A program made the position numbers and the translations under genes. A DNA stretch of 59,128 nucleotides, from the NCBI GenBank assembly GCA_902615165.1, contig CACMNZ010000003.1, forward strand, positions 1 to 59,128, in the 5' to 3' direction. Positions 11,470 to 22,965 of this stretch are shown piece by piece; within the stretch, counting starts at the first letter, position 1, and each line of letters opens with the position of its first letter. The notes beneath the pieces were generated by a model, which saw nothing but the letters and a program-made list of their open reading frames with translations, was not told the origin of the DNA and ran no database searches. The stretch comes from an uncultured Prochlorococcus sp. GTDB taxonomy: Bacteria; Cyanobacteriota; Cyanobacteriia; PCC-6307; Cyanobiaceae.

Positions 11470-11724
11470 CTGATTACCACCTCTTACATATTCTGTGGAA
11501 AGGAAAATTTTGAGTTGTGATCAAATTCTGAACGAATCTAGCTTCCTAATGAAATCATTAAGATGCTGGACTCATTGAATTAATTTCATTGTTTTCAGAG
11601 AACCTTGACAACTGCATAGATTATTTTTAAAGACAATAAGCATCTTTGATGATGCAGATTTATTATTTGTGCGAATGCATTAATAACAATTCTATTAAGC
11701 TGATGCTTCAATTTTGAAGTTATT

Positions 11725-14601
<2,877 letters not shown>

Positions 14602-14663
14602 TAAACTTAATTTATTGTTTTTAATTTATATAATTTTCTATGCAGTTCTCAAGGTTCAAACTA

Positions 14664-14781
14664 TCCTGGTGTTCATGGCGATGTGGAACCACTCCGATCC
14701 ATCTCGAACTCGGTTGTGAAACGCATCTGCGGCGAAAATATTTAGGGGGTAGCCCCTTGAGAAAATAGCTCAATGCCAGGT
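14664..14781 (+). rRNA. rrf: 5S ribosomal RNA
   Basis: The terminal arms TCCTGGTG and the ending GCCAGG pair, and the core GAACCACTCCGATCCATCTC with CGAACTCGG is typical. It lies 62 bp after 23S and just ahead of the terminator. Confidence 0.93.
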
Positions 14782-14794
14782 AAAAATATTTAAA

Positions 14795-14826
14795 AGGGTT
14801 TACTCTCCTGGAGTAAGCCCTTTTTT
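14795..14826 (+). terminator. rrn operon intrinsic terminator, overlapping the mutM stop
   Basis: The stem AGGGTTTACTC / GAGTAAGCCCT (one G-T pair) with loop TCCTG is followed by six T. It ends the rRNA transcript. The mutM stop codon (minus strand) lies at 14825-14827, in the T tract, so the same hairpin may also act on the opposite strand. Confidence 0.9.
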
Positions 14827-15703
14827 ATTTTTGGCATTTAGGACACCAGTGTGTACTTCTTCCAGCAATTTTTTGCCTTTCAATTAAACTCCCACATTTA
14901 TGACATTCTTGACCAGTTCTCCTGTAGACATTTGTCTGTAAACCAAAATTACCATTCTCACCATCCAAATCTCTAAAGTCACTAAATGTTGTCCCACCAG
15001 AACCTATACTTTTTTTTAATACAGTTACGATTGATTCTTTTAGCTTTATTATCTCATTCTTCTTTATTGTTCGAGCTTCCCTAAAAGGTGAGATGCCAGC
15101 AGAGTATAAACTTTCATCAGCATAAATATTACCTATGCCTGCCACTATTGTTTGATCTAATAAAATAGCTTTTATAGATTTTGTTCTTTTTGAAATAACT
15201 TTCTTAAGATAATTTGCATCAAAGTCTTTAGAAAAGGGTTCTGGTCCTAATGAACCTAATCCTTTAATTACTTTGTTAAGCGATAAGCCTTTATTAATCC
15301 ACCACATTTGACCAAAACTTCTTACGTCAACGTACCTAAGCTCATTATTATTTTTATCGAAAAATCTTATTCTTGTATGTTTACAAGGATGCTTTGAGTG
15401 CTCAATAAATTTGAAGTATCCAGTCATTCTTAGATGAACAACAAGAAACCCCTTATTTTGTGAATTTTCTAGAGGAAATTGAGTATTCTTATTTTGAACT
15501 TCTTTTAATTGAGCAATTAAATATTTTCCTCTTCTATCCCATTTATAAATAAGTGAGTTCCTAAGTCCTTTAATGAATTCTTCTTTGTTTGATGGGAAGG
15601 CAACAGTTGAATCCCTACATACTTCTACTTTTTGTATGATAAAGTTATTAAGTTTTTGCTCTAAACCTCTGCGAACAGTCTCTACTTCAGGTAATTCAGG
15701 CAA
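14825..15703 (-). CDS. mutM: Formamidopyrimidine-DNA glycosylase (MutM/Fpg)
   Basis: MutM excises 8-oxoguanine and formamidopyrimidines in base-excision repair. The 292-residue product starts [10 protein letters not shown], where P2 becomes the N-terminal catalytic proline and E3 is the partner acid. It has [11 protein letters not shown] in the helix-two-turn-helix and a C-terminal zinc finger CHKCG...CPKC. It is convergent with the rrn operon and follows psaE by 4 bp. Confidence 0.96.
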   Translation of the reverse strand: MPELPEVETVRRGLEQKLNNFIIQKVEVCRDSTVAFPSNKEEFIKGLRNSLIYKWDRRGKYLIAQLKEVQNKNTQFPLENSQNKGFLVVHLRMTGYFKFIEHSKHPCKHTRIRFFDKNNNELRYVDVRSFGQMWWINKGLSLNKVIKGLGSLGPEPFSKDFDANYLKKVISKRTKSIKAILLDQTIVAGIGNIYADESLYSAGISPFREARTIKKNEIIKLKESIVTVLKKSIGSGGTTFSDFRDLDGENGNFGLQTNVYRRTGQECHKCGSLIERQKIAGRSTHWCPKCQK

Positions 15704-15707
15704 TTAT

Positions 15708-15917
15708 TTAAGCTTTCTCTAATTCACTTTCAGCGAAATTATTTGTATTTGCTCCGCCATCAGTTCCGCTTATCCCAGCGTAATTTACTTTATCGAATCT
15801 GACTACACAGTTATATTTAATACCTGAGGTATCAACTGAAGCAACTTTACCTATTTCATTGTACCAATATGATTCTGGTCTTTTAACTCTTACGAGATCT
15901 CCTCTTGAAATTGCCAT
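15708..15917 (-). CDS. psaE: Photosystem I reaction centre subunit IV (PsaE)
   Basis: PsaE is the small SH3-like stromal subunit of PSI that helps ferredoxin docking and cyclic electron flow. The ATG at 15917 gives 69 residues starting [20 protein letters not shown], the canonical start; a longer frame upstream adds 21 unlikely residues. The end [16 protein letters not shown] is typical of the picocyanobacterial form. It is 4 bp upstream of mutM. Confidence 0.97.
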   Translation of the reverse strand: MAISRGDLVRVKRPESYWYNEIGKVASVDTSGIKYNCVVRFDKVNYAGISGTDGGANTNNFAESELEKA

Positions 15918-15998
15918 TACTATTAATTTTAACTTTTTGTAGAATAACCTATCATTAATATTGTTAGACAAATTATTCACACATATTAATTAAAAGTA

Positions 15999-16769
15999 TT
16001 AACAAAAATCATTTATCAAATTATTTTCGAATTCTTCTTTAGCAGGCTTACTTCCCATCCATTTCCTACCAGGTATCCTTACATCTAATTCTTTTGTATC
16101 ACAATTGATTGAGAGAAACAGTTTTTGATTTTCTTGATTTAATACGTTTAGAACTTTTCTACCTTTAATATCCTTATATGGTTTATTTTGAATAATTATA
16201 GGACCATAAATTTTTTTATCTGGCTCAAGTAAGTTATGATTTTTTTTATTTTCAGTTATTTCATAATTTTCTGAATTAATTGTGTTCTTTTTTCTTATTA
16301 TGAGCTTTTGACCAACTTTTATTGAATCAGGATTATTGAGATTATTAATCTCTATGAGATCGATTAATTTTATATTATATTTGTTTGATATCTCAGTAAG
16401 ATTTTCGCCAGTTTGAACGATATGAAAATTATTTATTAAATTTGATTGTTTTGTATGGTTTTCAGAAGATTCAGAGATAATAAGATTTTGCCCAACAAAG
16501 ATATAATTTTCATCTTTTAACTTATTCCATTTAATAATTAAATCTTTATTTATTGAATAGAATTTTGAAATACTTGATATTGTATCTCCACTTTTTACAA
16601 TATGAATTTTTTTTATTTCAGTTTTTTCTTCAGTAATTGATTCTTTCCTAGCAATATTCTCAATTTTATTTTTTGCTGAAAATATCCTTTCTTCTGATTT
16701 TACCAATGAGGGATTAAAAAAATTAATAAGTATGGCAACTACTAAAAATGCAAATTTCATAAAACTCAC
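15999..16769 (-). CDS. LysM-domain exported protein
   Basis: The 256-residue product has an N-terminal hydrophobic signal (residues ~4-22) and two LysM repeats: IHIVKSGDTISSISKFYSIN (about 54-97) and FHIVQTGENLTEISNKYNIK (about 115-160). LysM modules bind peptidoglycan glycans. The remaining ~95 residues are basic, with no catalytic M23 peptidase motif visible, so this is a wall-binding protein of unknown output. A short C-terminal part ends in NDFC with a terminal cysteine. Confidence 0.82.
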   Translation of the reverse strand: MSFMKFAFLVVAILINFFNPSLVKSEERIFSAKNKIENIARKESITEEKTEIKKIHIVKSGDTISSISKFYSINKDLIIKWNKLKDENYIFVGQNLIISESSENHTKQSNLINNFHIVQTGENLTEISNKYNIKLIDLIEINNLNNPDSIKVGQKLIIRKKNTINSENYEITENKKNHNLLEPDKKIYGPIIIQNKPYKDIKGRKVLNVLNQENQKLFLSINCDTKELDVRIPGRKWMGSKPAKEEFENNLINDFC

Positions 16770-16832
16770 TATTTATTTAAAGATAATCTTTAAATTTAAA
16801 ATCGCTAGGTTTTTGAAAACAATTTTAGTAAT

Positions 16833-18224
16833 TTAAACTTGAAAAATAAACTTTAAAAATTTCTTCACACTTCCGTAGGGTGGATACCGCAGATTTGAAT
16901 CAAATAAAAATCCTTTAAAAGTAATAGATTTTTGATTTGAAAAATTTCGAAACCCTTCTTCTCCATGAAATTTACCAATTCCACTTTGTCCAACACCTCC
17001 AAACGGTAAATTTGGAATAAGGACTGGTAACATCACATCATTTATACAAATTGTTCCTGAGCTGGTGACTTTTGAGATTTGGTTATGGATTTTCTTATTG
17101 CCTCCAAATAAGTAGATTGCTAATGGTTTTGATGTTTGACTAATCTGTTCTAAAGCTGATTCCTTATCATTGATTCCAATTACTGGAAGTAGTGAACTGA
17201 ATAGTTCTCTCTGCAAAATATCTGTTTCATTTAATTTAGCTCTTAAAATTGTAGGAGATATTTTCAACTTCTTTTTACTAAAAGTTCCCCCAAATAAAAT
17301 TCTTTTTTCTTTTTTATATTGTTGGAGAATTTCTAAAGTTGATGTAAATTGTTTTTCCTCTAATTTTGATAAGTTTTCGGAAATAATTGGGTCACCTCCG
17401 TAAAAACTTACTATGCATTTCTTTAATTTTTCTATAAAAATATTTTCAATTTCTTTATCTACAAAGATATGATTCGGAGCCATGCAGGATTGACCAGAAT
17501 TAAAAAATTTGCCCCAAACAATTCTTTTAGCAGCCACTTCTAAATTTGCATTCTTGAAAATAATTACAGGATTTGTTCCGCTTAACTCAAGAGTTAGTGG
17601 GGTTAAGTTTTTTGAAGCTAATTTCATTATAGATTTTCCAGTTTCAGTACTTCCTGTAAAAAATATGTGGTCAAAATTTTTTTCAATTAATTTTATGGAT
17701 TGCTTATAATCTCCCTCTACTGTCATTAGGACATCTTTACGGAAATATTTGATAGTAAGTTTTTTAATAAGTTTTGAGGTCTCAGGACATTTCTCTGATG
17801 GTTTTATAACTGCAGTATTTCCTGCTGAGAAAATATTTACCAATGGCTTTAAAATATAAAGTAATGGATAATTATAAGGACCAAGAATTAAGACACAACC
17901 AAGAGGTTCATAAATAACTTTAGAGGAGGATGGAAATAGATAAAAAGGTGTATCAATTTTTTTTGGTCGCATCCAAGAATTGAGTTTCTTTTTTATAAGT
18001 GAAATTTCTTCTTTCACTAAAAGGATTTCTGAAAGCCCTTCAATTTCAGATTTACCTAGATCAACAAAAAGTGATTTTATTATCTTTTTTTTATTCTCAT
18101 CCAAAAGTTTAGAAACTGTATTGATATTTTGGATCCGCCATTTTATATCTTCAGTTTTACCAGAGAGAACTGTATTTTTTAATTTATAAATGTCTTCTAA
18201 ATGAAATTTATCAGAAATTTTCAT
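16833..18224 (-). CDS. Aldehyde dehydrogenase (class 3/fatty-aldehyde type)
   Basis: The enzyme oxidises an aldehyde to the acid with NAD(P)+. The 463-residue product has the cofactor motif GSTETG (191-196), the general-base glutamate E213 in ELSG, and the catalytic cysteine C247 in GQSCMAPNH. It lacks the N-terminal ~40 residues of class 1/2 enzymes and ends in a hydrophobic FLKFIFQV tail, both like membrane-associated class 3 enzymes. Fatty aldehydes are a reasonable substrate in cyanobacteria, but this is inference. Confidence 0.88.
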   Translation of the reverse strand: MKISDKFHLEDIYKLKNTVLSGKTEDIKWRIQNINTVSKLLDENKKKIIKSLFVDLGKSEIEGLSEILLVKEEISLIKKKLNSWMRPKKIDTPFYLFPSSSKVIYEPLGCVLILGPYNYPLLYILKPLVNIFSAGNTAVIKPSEKCPETSKLIKKLTIKYFRKDVLMTVEGDYKQSIKLIEKNFDHIFFTGSTETGKSIMKLASKNLTPLTLELSGTNPVIIFKNANLEVAAKRIVWGKFFNSGQSCMAPNHIFVDKEIENIFIEKLKKCIVSFYGGDPIISENLSKLEEKQFTSTLEILQQYKKEKRILFGGTFSKKKLKISPTILRAKLNETDILQRELFSSLLPVIGINDKESALEQISQTSKPLAIYLFGGNKKIHNQISKVTSSGTICINDVMLPVLIPNLPFGGVGQSGIGKFHGEEGFRNFSNQKSITFKGFLFDSNLRYPPYGSVKKFLKFIFQV

Positions 18225-18380
18225 TTTATACCTTTGAATAGTAGTAAATATATCAGAGGATAAATTGTAAATTACTAAGGTTTTTAGACAATTTAATCTA
18301 AGTGGATGATTTATGAGAAATAATCAAATTTATTAATATTGCCTTTAAAAATTTAAAAATTTCTTGGTTAGTATAATTCT

Positions 18381-19271
18381 ATGAAGGAAAAATTTTCAAT
18401 TAGATTGATATCTACAAATGAAATACCAGAAGTCACAAACTGGGCAAGGTTAGAAGGTTTTTCCCCTGGAATGGATGATGTATCAATTTATAGAAAGACA
18501 GATAAACAAGGGGTATGGGTAGCTTGTCTCGACAATAATCCTATAGGTTCTATTGCGTGTATAAAATATAATTCTTCGTATGGTTTTATAGGTTTATTTA
18601 TCGTTAAAAAAGAATTCCGAAATAATGGATATGGAGTTAGATTATGGAAACATGCCCTCGAATATCTGAAAAATGTTTATTGCATTGGTCTTGAGGCTGC
18701 CCCAGATAGATTGAATGATTACGCAAAGTGGGGGTTTAGAAAATCTTCTATTACTAATCGATGGAAATTAAATGGTTCTCAATATTTGCCATTGAGAAAT
18801 TTCTATAAAGATCAATTCCATTCTTTTAAAGTTGTACCGGGAAATAAAATTTCCTCTGAAGCGGTCTTAATTTATGATGATCAAAGAGAACCAAGTCCCA
18901 GACCGCATTTTCTAAATGACTGGTTGAAAAATTATCATGGTAATGTCAGTGCAATTGTTGATAATAATGGGATGTGCCATGGATTTGGCAGAATAAGACC
19001 TTGTGTATTGGAGGATAATGAGCAAGGTTGGAGAATCGGACCTCTTTTAGCGGATACTCCACCGCTTGCTGAATTGTTAATAAGGGAGTTAGTTGGTGAT
19101 TTAAATGCCCAAATCTTATTGGATTGCTCTAATCTGAACCCATATGCAAATTATCTTTTTTCAAGTTTGGGATTTAAGGAAATATCAAAAACTTACAGAA
19201 TGTATAAAGGTATTCAACCGCCCTGCCCAATGAATCAAGTGTACGGACTTGCCTGCTTGGAACTGGGGTAA
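18381..19271 (+). CDS. GNAT-family N-acetyltransferase with second GNAT-like domain
   Basis: The 296-residue product carries an N-terminal GNAT domain whose motif A is LFIVKKEFRNNGYGVRLWKHAL (about 75-95, acetyl-CoA pyrophosphate loop). The C-terminal half (from about residue 160, including GRIRPC and WRIGPLLAD) resembles the YitH-type second acetyltransferase domain. The substrate is unknown. It is divergent from the aldehyde dehydrogenase. Confidence 0.78.
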   Translation: MKEKFSIRLISTNEIPEVTNWARLEGFSPGMDDVSIYRKTDKQGVWVACLDNNPIGSIACIKYNSSYGFIGLFIVKKEFRNNGYGVRLWKHALEYLKNVYCIGLEAAPDRLNDYAKWGFRKSSITNRWKLNGSQYLPLRNFYKDQFHSFKVVPGNKISSEAVLIYDDQREPSPRPHFLNDWLKNYHGNVSAIVDNNGMCHGFGRIRPCVLEDNEQGWRIGPLLADTPPLAELLIRELVGDLNAQILLDCSNLNPYANYLFSSLGFKEISKTYRMYKGIQPPCPMNQVYGLACLELG

Positions 19272-19344
19272 TTCCTTTTAAAGCGAGCATTTTTGCCTTT
19301 TGTTTTTGTAATACTGAAGGAAGTCTGTTTGATTATTCATAAGC

Positions 19345-19593
19345 TTAACGCTCAGAGGGTTTCAAAATTTTTTCTACAATATCCGCGTTGATTATAGTAA
19401 TTTCTCCATTATCAATATTGGCAACTTGAAACAAGGTCCATGAATTTGGATTTCTAGCTCCTCCAATACAATCGATAACTTGACCGACCCAATAATTTTT
19501 ATTCTTTCCATTAGTATTTTCGCAATTTTCTTTTTTAATTGCGACATAATCACCAGGCCTAACGAAAAGAAACTCAGGAGATGCTGAGCTCAC
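19345..19593 (-). CDS. DUF3104-family small protein
   Basis: The 82-residue product has the DUF3104 pattern: VRPGDYVAIKKE, WVGQVIDCIGGARNP, SWTLFQVANID and TIINADIVEKIL. The family is confined largely to marine Synechococcus and Prochlorococcus and looks like a small beta-barrel. Translation probably starts at GTG 19593, which precedes SSASPEF. Function unknown. Confidence 0.75.
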   Translation of the reverse strand: MSSASPEFLFVRPGDYVAIKKENCENTNGKNKNYWVGQVIDCIGGARNPNSWTLFQVANIDNGEITIINADIVEKILKPSER

Positions 19594-19690
19594 AATAAAT
19601 AATTTATAGTATATACGTACTATAGTGAGTTATTGGTTTTGTTGCCGAACTTTGGATTATTTAGCAAACTAGGGGTAATTCAAAAATAAA

Positions 19691-19783
19691 ATGGAATCAA
19701 CTGAAATTGCTATATTTTCAACTTTATTGGGGTTAATTTTAGCTTTAACTGACGCTTATATAGAGAGAAATATGCCTGGATAA
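19691..19783 (+). CDS. Tiny single-helix protein, unknown
   Basis: A 30-residue frame with an acidic start (MESTEIA), one hydrophobic helix FSTLLGLILALTDAYI and a short tail ERNMPG. It is the size of the smallest photosystem subunits but I could not match it to one. No Shine-Dalgarno is obvious. Confidence 0.4.
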   Translation: MESTEIAIFSTLLGLILALTDAYIERNMPG

Positions 19784-19800
19784 TACTTCCAATTCATTTC

Positions 19801-19956
19801 TTAAATCAAATATGATTTAAGCTGGTCTAATATATCTGCACGGTTAGAAACTAATTTTGTAAAAACTAAATAAATCAACCCTCCCATTGCAAGTCTTCCG
19901 TTAATTTTCTCTAATTGCTTAAGTTTTCTAGACAAATTACTTTTGCGGCTAGACAA
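19801..19956 (-). CDS. High-light-inducible (Hli/SCP)-like small protein
   Basis: A 51-residue frame contains EKINGRLAMGGLIYL, which fits the ExxNGRxAMxG chlorophyll-binding helix motif of Hli proteins. Hli proteins bind chlorophyll and carotenoid and dissipate energy in thylakoids. No ATG precedes the motif; the only likely start is TTG at 19956, just after an in-frame stop. The motif is strong but the weak start and altered second half leave open that it is decaying. Confidence 0.55.
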   Translation of the reverse strand: MSSRKSNLSRKLKQLEKINGRLAMGGLIYLVFTKLVSNRADILDQLKSYLI

Positions 19957-20043
19957 AATTTAATTGGTGTAGAAAATAAAAAAGTATTGGTTACTTCAAA
20001 ATTAAAAAAATTATAGAAATATTATTTCAAATATGAATTAAAT

Positions 20044-20181
20044 TTAAAGCCAAGCTTCTTTCATCTCAAGATAAAGTCTCTCGCTCTCAGCAGAATTAAT
20101 TTTGCTGTCTGAATAGGATTGTTGCTGTTGCTGTTGTTGCTGCTGAGTTGAGTTAATATTAGGATTTTGGACTTCGCTCAT
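20044..20181 (-). CDS. Small polyglutamine-containing protein
   Basis: The 45-residue frame starts at ATG 20181 (MSEVQNPNINST), runs through nine consecutive glutamines encoded by mixed CAG and CAA codons, and ends in SERLYLEMKEAWL. Mixed codons argue against a recent slippage expansion. No family recognised. Confidence 0.45.
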   Translation of the reverse strand: MSEVQNPNINSTQQQQQQQQQSYSDSKINSAESERLYLEMKEAWL

Positions 20182-20297
20182 TAGAGGGACTGAATATTTG
20201 TGTTTATTCTCTCATATTTAAAGCTTTTTTTGTCAACTTAAATTCTTAAATTTTATTTAAATTTTTTATGTTTTTAATTTTCCTGTTTTGGGTGAAG

Positions 20298-20399
20298 TCA
20301 TTTCGCTACAGTAGTTTTGGTATAAAGGAATTTAACTTCCCAATATACAATTCCTAGGAAGATAACACTTGCAAAAATAATTTCAGAAATGGCTAACAT
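20298..20399 (-). CDS. Tiny single-helix membrane protein
   Basis: A 33-residue frame starting MLAISEIIFASVIFLGIVYW followed by a basic tail. One transmembrane helix with a positive C-terminus. Not matched to a known photosystem, cytochrome b6f or NDH small subunit. Confidence 0.42.
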   Translation of the reverse strand: MLAISEIIFASVIFLGIVYWEVKFLYTKTTVAK

Positions 20400-20546
20400 T
20401 TTATTTTCCAATACTAAATTAATTTTGGTATCAATTTACACAGAATGCAATAGGTACTAATTACATTTAAGGTTTTAGAAAATCTTTTTTAATAAAATAA
20501 CGCCTCAAAGTAATATAAAATCTTAAGTTAGATACATTTTATTATC

Positions 20547-20981
20547 TTGGGGAATCTCATAAATCCAACAACTCTTATACCTTTAATACCTTTAGTAACC
20601 TCTTTATCTATTTCTATTTTATTGGTAAGTTTTAACAGAACACTTAACAGGTTAACAAAACCAGTTACTGCACTGGTTGCATTATCTTTGTTAAGTTCTG
20701 CTTCTATAAGTTCATTTGACTATTTTAAGAAAATAGAAGAAGAACTAGTTTTATCTGAATTTCTCAAATTTTTTGAAGAAAAAAATTTAGTAATACATCT
20801 CAATTTAGTAAATGAAAAAATTATAATTATTTTCTCATTAATAATGATATTAATTATTGGAATATCTTTTTATAAATTGCCTAGAAAAAAAGGTTATGTC
20901 TCATTGATGATTAGCCTAGGAATAATATCTTCCTCGGTGATGCTCTCAATATTGCTAATAGATTTCTCAGTATTTATCTAA
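20547..20981 (+). CDS. Truncated NdhF/NuoL-like membrane protein
   Basis: The 144-residue product resembles only the N-terminus of NDH-1 subunit NdhF: LIPLIPLVTSLSISILL like the first helix, NLVIHLNLVNEKIIIIFSL like the LxLGYLIDPLT region, and a fourth helix ending where full NdhF continues for another ~450 residues. Four helices are predicted. The only start is TTG 20547. It ends tail-to-tail with PTOX, overlapping by 4 bp, so it did not lose its remainder to a simple frameshift. It may be a remnant or a standalone membrane protein linked to plastoquinone chemistry. Confidence 0.55.
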   Translation: MGNLINPTTLIPLIPLVTSLSISILLVSFNRTLNRLTKPVTALVALSLLSSASISSFDYFKKIEEELVLSEFLKFFEEKNLVIHLNLVNEKIIIIFSLIMILIIGISFYKLPRKKGYVSLMISLGIISSSVMLSILLIDFSVFI

Positions 20982-21487
20982 ACTGTAGTAAGCATTGATA
21001 AAGCATCGTTAAGTTCTTGGACATGATTTAATTCATCTTGAGCAATTTCTTTTATTTTTTGATCATTTGGATTATCTATTAAATATTTGGAATAAGTTTC
21101 AAATGCATGTTCTTCTATTTTTATGTTGACATCATAAGCATTAGCTGGAGAGAAGAAATAATAAAAAACCATGATCCAGTAATAGACAAGCACAAGGTGT
21201 CTCGCAAAAAATCTATCAATCCAGAACCTATCTCCTCCTCTTTTCTCCATTTCTTTAAGATGCTCAGTTTCGTTAATAGCTTGATAAAAATGTTCTTTCA
21301 TTAAAATCATTGTTTTTTCATTTTTAATTCCTAGTGATTCTTTAAAATGAAGAACTGAAAGAAATGCAAAATAAGGTGATCTAGCTATAACTTCTAAAAC
21401 CCAAAATCTTTGTAAAGATCTACCAGAGTATATGAAGTCTAAGAAGTTAACAGTACTATTCAAAATCAAAGAATTTAATTTCTTCAT
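20978..21487 (-). CDS. ptox: Plastoquinol terminal oxidase (PTOX, alternative-oxidase family)
   Basis: PTOX oxidises plastoquinol and reduces oxygen to water at a di-iron centre, a safety valve for over-reduced thylakoids. The 169-residue product keeps all ligand motifs: LEVIARSPYFAFLSVLHF (E32), NETEHL (E73, H76), RHLVLVYYW, EEHAFETY (E125, H127) and DELNH (E152, H155). It is much shorter than the mature plant enzyme, missing the N-terminal extension and the insert between the last two motifs. PTOX is known from high-light Prochlorococcus. Confidence 0.92.
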   Translation of the reverse strand: MKKLNSLILNSTVNFLDFIYSGRSLQRFWVLEVIARSPYFAFLSVLHFKESLGIKNEKTMILMKEHFYQAINETEHLKEMEKRGGDRFWIDRFFARHLVLVYYWIMVFYYFFSPANAYDVNIKIEEHAFETYSKYLIDNPNDQKIKEIAQDELNHVQELNDALSMLTTV

Positions 21488-21642
21488 AAATTTTGTTTTT
21501 CTTTAAGTATAATTACTCATCCGCTCAAGGACCATAACATATTTAAGTAATTAACCAAAATTTAATATTTATAGTCTAAAAATTGTTACTTCCATTGAAA
21601 TATTTTTTTTTCATGCATTAATTGGATAGATCAAAATTTTAT

Positions 21643-21783
21643 ATGACAACTACTGAAAAAATTGCAAATGCCAAAAAGAGGATTGATGAATTAGAAAGAC
21701 TTATAAAATTGTGGAATGATTCAGATCATGATGAGGCAAAAATAGTAAATTTTTCAAGGAACATTGAAAATAAAGTTGCTTAG
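21643..21783 (+). CDS. Small charged helical protein, unknown
   Basis: A 46-residue frame from ATG 21643, MTTTEKIANAKKRIDELERL, with a heptad-like pattern that could form a short coiled coil, ending NIENKVA. No family recognised. Confidence 0.45.
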   Translation: MTTTEKIANAKKRIDELERLIKLWNDSDHDEAKIVNFSRNIENKVA

Positions 21784-21929
21784 ATTGTGATGATTAAGGC
21801 TAATTAAGTTTAACTACTTAAAGTGATTTAATATTTTTAAGGGTTCGATTATCGTTTAATTTATAAATAGAGCAATTAAACCTATTTTCAAAAACGATAA
21901 GGAAGAAATAATCTAAAAGAAAAATAAAT

Positions 21930-22043
21930 ATGAAAACCTTTTCAAAAAAATATTTAGTGCCAATTAAATTTATACCATGGGTTTTTTGGGTATTTATATC
22001 TTTTATGAGTATATATTTGTGTAAGATAGCCTGGGTAAATTGA
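21930..22043 (+). CDS. Tiny membrane protein, unknown
   Basis: A 37-residue frame, MKTFSKKYLVPIKFIPWVFW then FISFMSIYLCKIAWVN: a basic N-terminus and one aromatic-rich helix, suggesting N-in topology. Convergent with the next gene. Not recognised. Confidence 0.4.
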   Translation: MKTFSKKYLVPIKFIPWVFWVFISFMSIYLCKIAWVN

Positions 22044-22056
22044 ATAATTAATTGAT

Positions 22057-22365
22057 CTAGCTTCTCCTTAGCCAACCAGGAGCACCGCCAAACCAATCCG
22101 ATATATCATCTTCATTAGGGTTGAAATGATTTTCTTTGTCTAGTCCATCTATCCCAAATGATTGCAGGAGGTTATCAATCCCCCCATCATTTTTTGTACC
22201 ATTCCTTCTAAAACTGTTAGCTTTTTTCAGCCAAAGAGAAATTGTAGAATTATGGTGAGCAAATTTCTCAACAAATATCCTTTCTTCTAATGTAATTGAT
22301 TTATCTTGAGCAATTCTTTTAATTATTCCTTGGATTTTTAGTCTTTTTGCATTACTAAGAAGCAT
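22057..22365 (-). CDS. Conserved hypothetical protein of marine picocyanobacteria
   Basis: The 102-residue product starts MLLSNAKRLKIQGIIKRIAQ and ends DDISDWFGGAPGWLRRS. It is soluble and helical in the first half, followed by an acidic glycine-rich tail. I recognise it only as a picocyanobacterial conserved type with no known role. Confidence 0.65.
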   Translation of the reverse strand: MLLSNAKRLKIQGIIKRIAQDKSITLEERIFVEKFAHHNSTISLWLKKANSFRRNGTKNDGGIDNLLQSFGIDGLDKENHFNPNEDDISDWFGGAPGWLRRS

Positions 22366-22633
22366 TTTTGATCAATTCATTAATCCTTTTATAGGAAGGA
22401 TTACTAAATATATCTTGTCAATGTTAATTTCAACAAATAAACTATTTTAAGAGGTTTTTAAGCAAGAAAAGTTTTAAGACACTAAAAAAAGGGATCAATA
22501 AGTTACTAATGATACTTTTATTCATTTATTAAACTAATAAATCTTGCAAAATAGATAAAAAAAATCAATCCATTCTCAAAGACACTTAGAAATTAAAATA
22601 AAAAGTCGATTTAATTGTTGCATAATAGTAAAC
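22366..22633. other. AT-rich intergenic stretch, nothing recognised
   Basis: Between the start of the minus-strand gene at 22365 and the palindrome at 22634 there is no convincing frame, tRNA or terminator. It is a divergent spacer and should hold promoters for both neighbours. Confidence 0.5.
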
Positions 22634-22653
22634 CTGTACTATTATTAGTACAG
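22634..22653 (+). promoter_or_regulatory. 20-bp perfect inverted repeat before a small gene
   Basis: CTGTACTA-TTAT-TAGTACAG has 8-bp arms and ends 15 bp before ATG 22669. It could be an operator or an RNA hairpin covering the ribosome-binding region. The right half AGTACAGATGTATT is one base from the published cyanobacterial LexA consensus RGTACNNNDGTWCB, but control by LexA is only a suggestion. Confidence 0.45.
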
Positions 22654-22668
22654 ATGTATTGTTAAGAC

Positions 22669-22875
22669 ATGAAAGTGATTTCATCTTCTCCTTATGCCCC
22701 TTTTAATTCAAAAGAGTGGAATTTTCTAATAAGCAAAAATGTAAAGTTTGAAAATACTCCAATAAAGATTCAAAAAAAATTTTATAGAACTTCTACTCTA
22801 AAAAAGATTGAAAAAGATAAACTTTTGCAAGAGAAGATTGAATTGCACCAACAAATGCAACTTGTATTCGGATAG
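22669..22875 (+). CDS. Small basic hypothetical protein
   Basis: 68 residues, starting MKVISSSPYAPFNSKEWNFL, rich in lysine (pI high) with a helical C-terminus LLQEKIELHQQMQLVFG. The palindrome just upstream supports a regulated gene. Not recognised. Confidence 0.6.
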   Translation: MKVISSSPYAPFNSKEWNFLISKNVKFENTPIKIQKKFYRTSTLKKIEKDKLLQEKIELHQQMQLVFG

Positions 22876-22965
22876 AAAAATATTAACTAACAACCTTTTT
22901 ATTGAATATTATTTTACGGGATCCAATTTTTTGTTAGATTAGTAGAAATACAAGAAGGATTTAAT

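Noticed and set aside
21818..22096. A 92-codon minus-strand frame
   Set aside because: It overlaps the well-formed gene at 22057-22365 and a small plus-strand frame; its product has no protein-like pattern.
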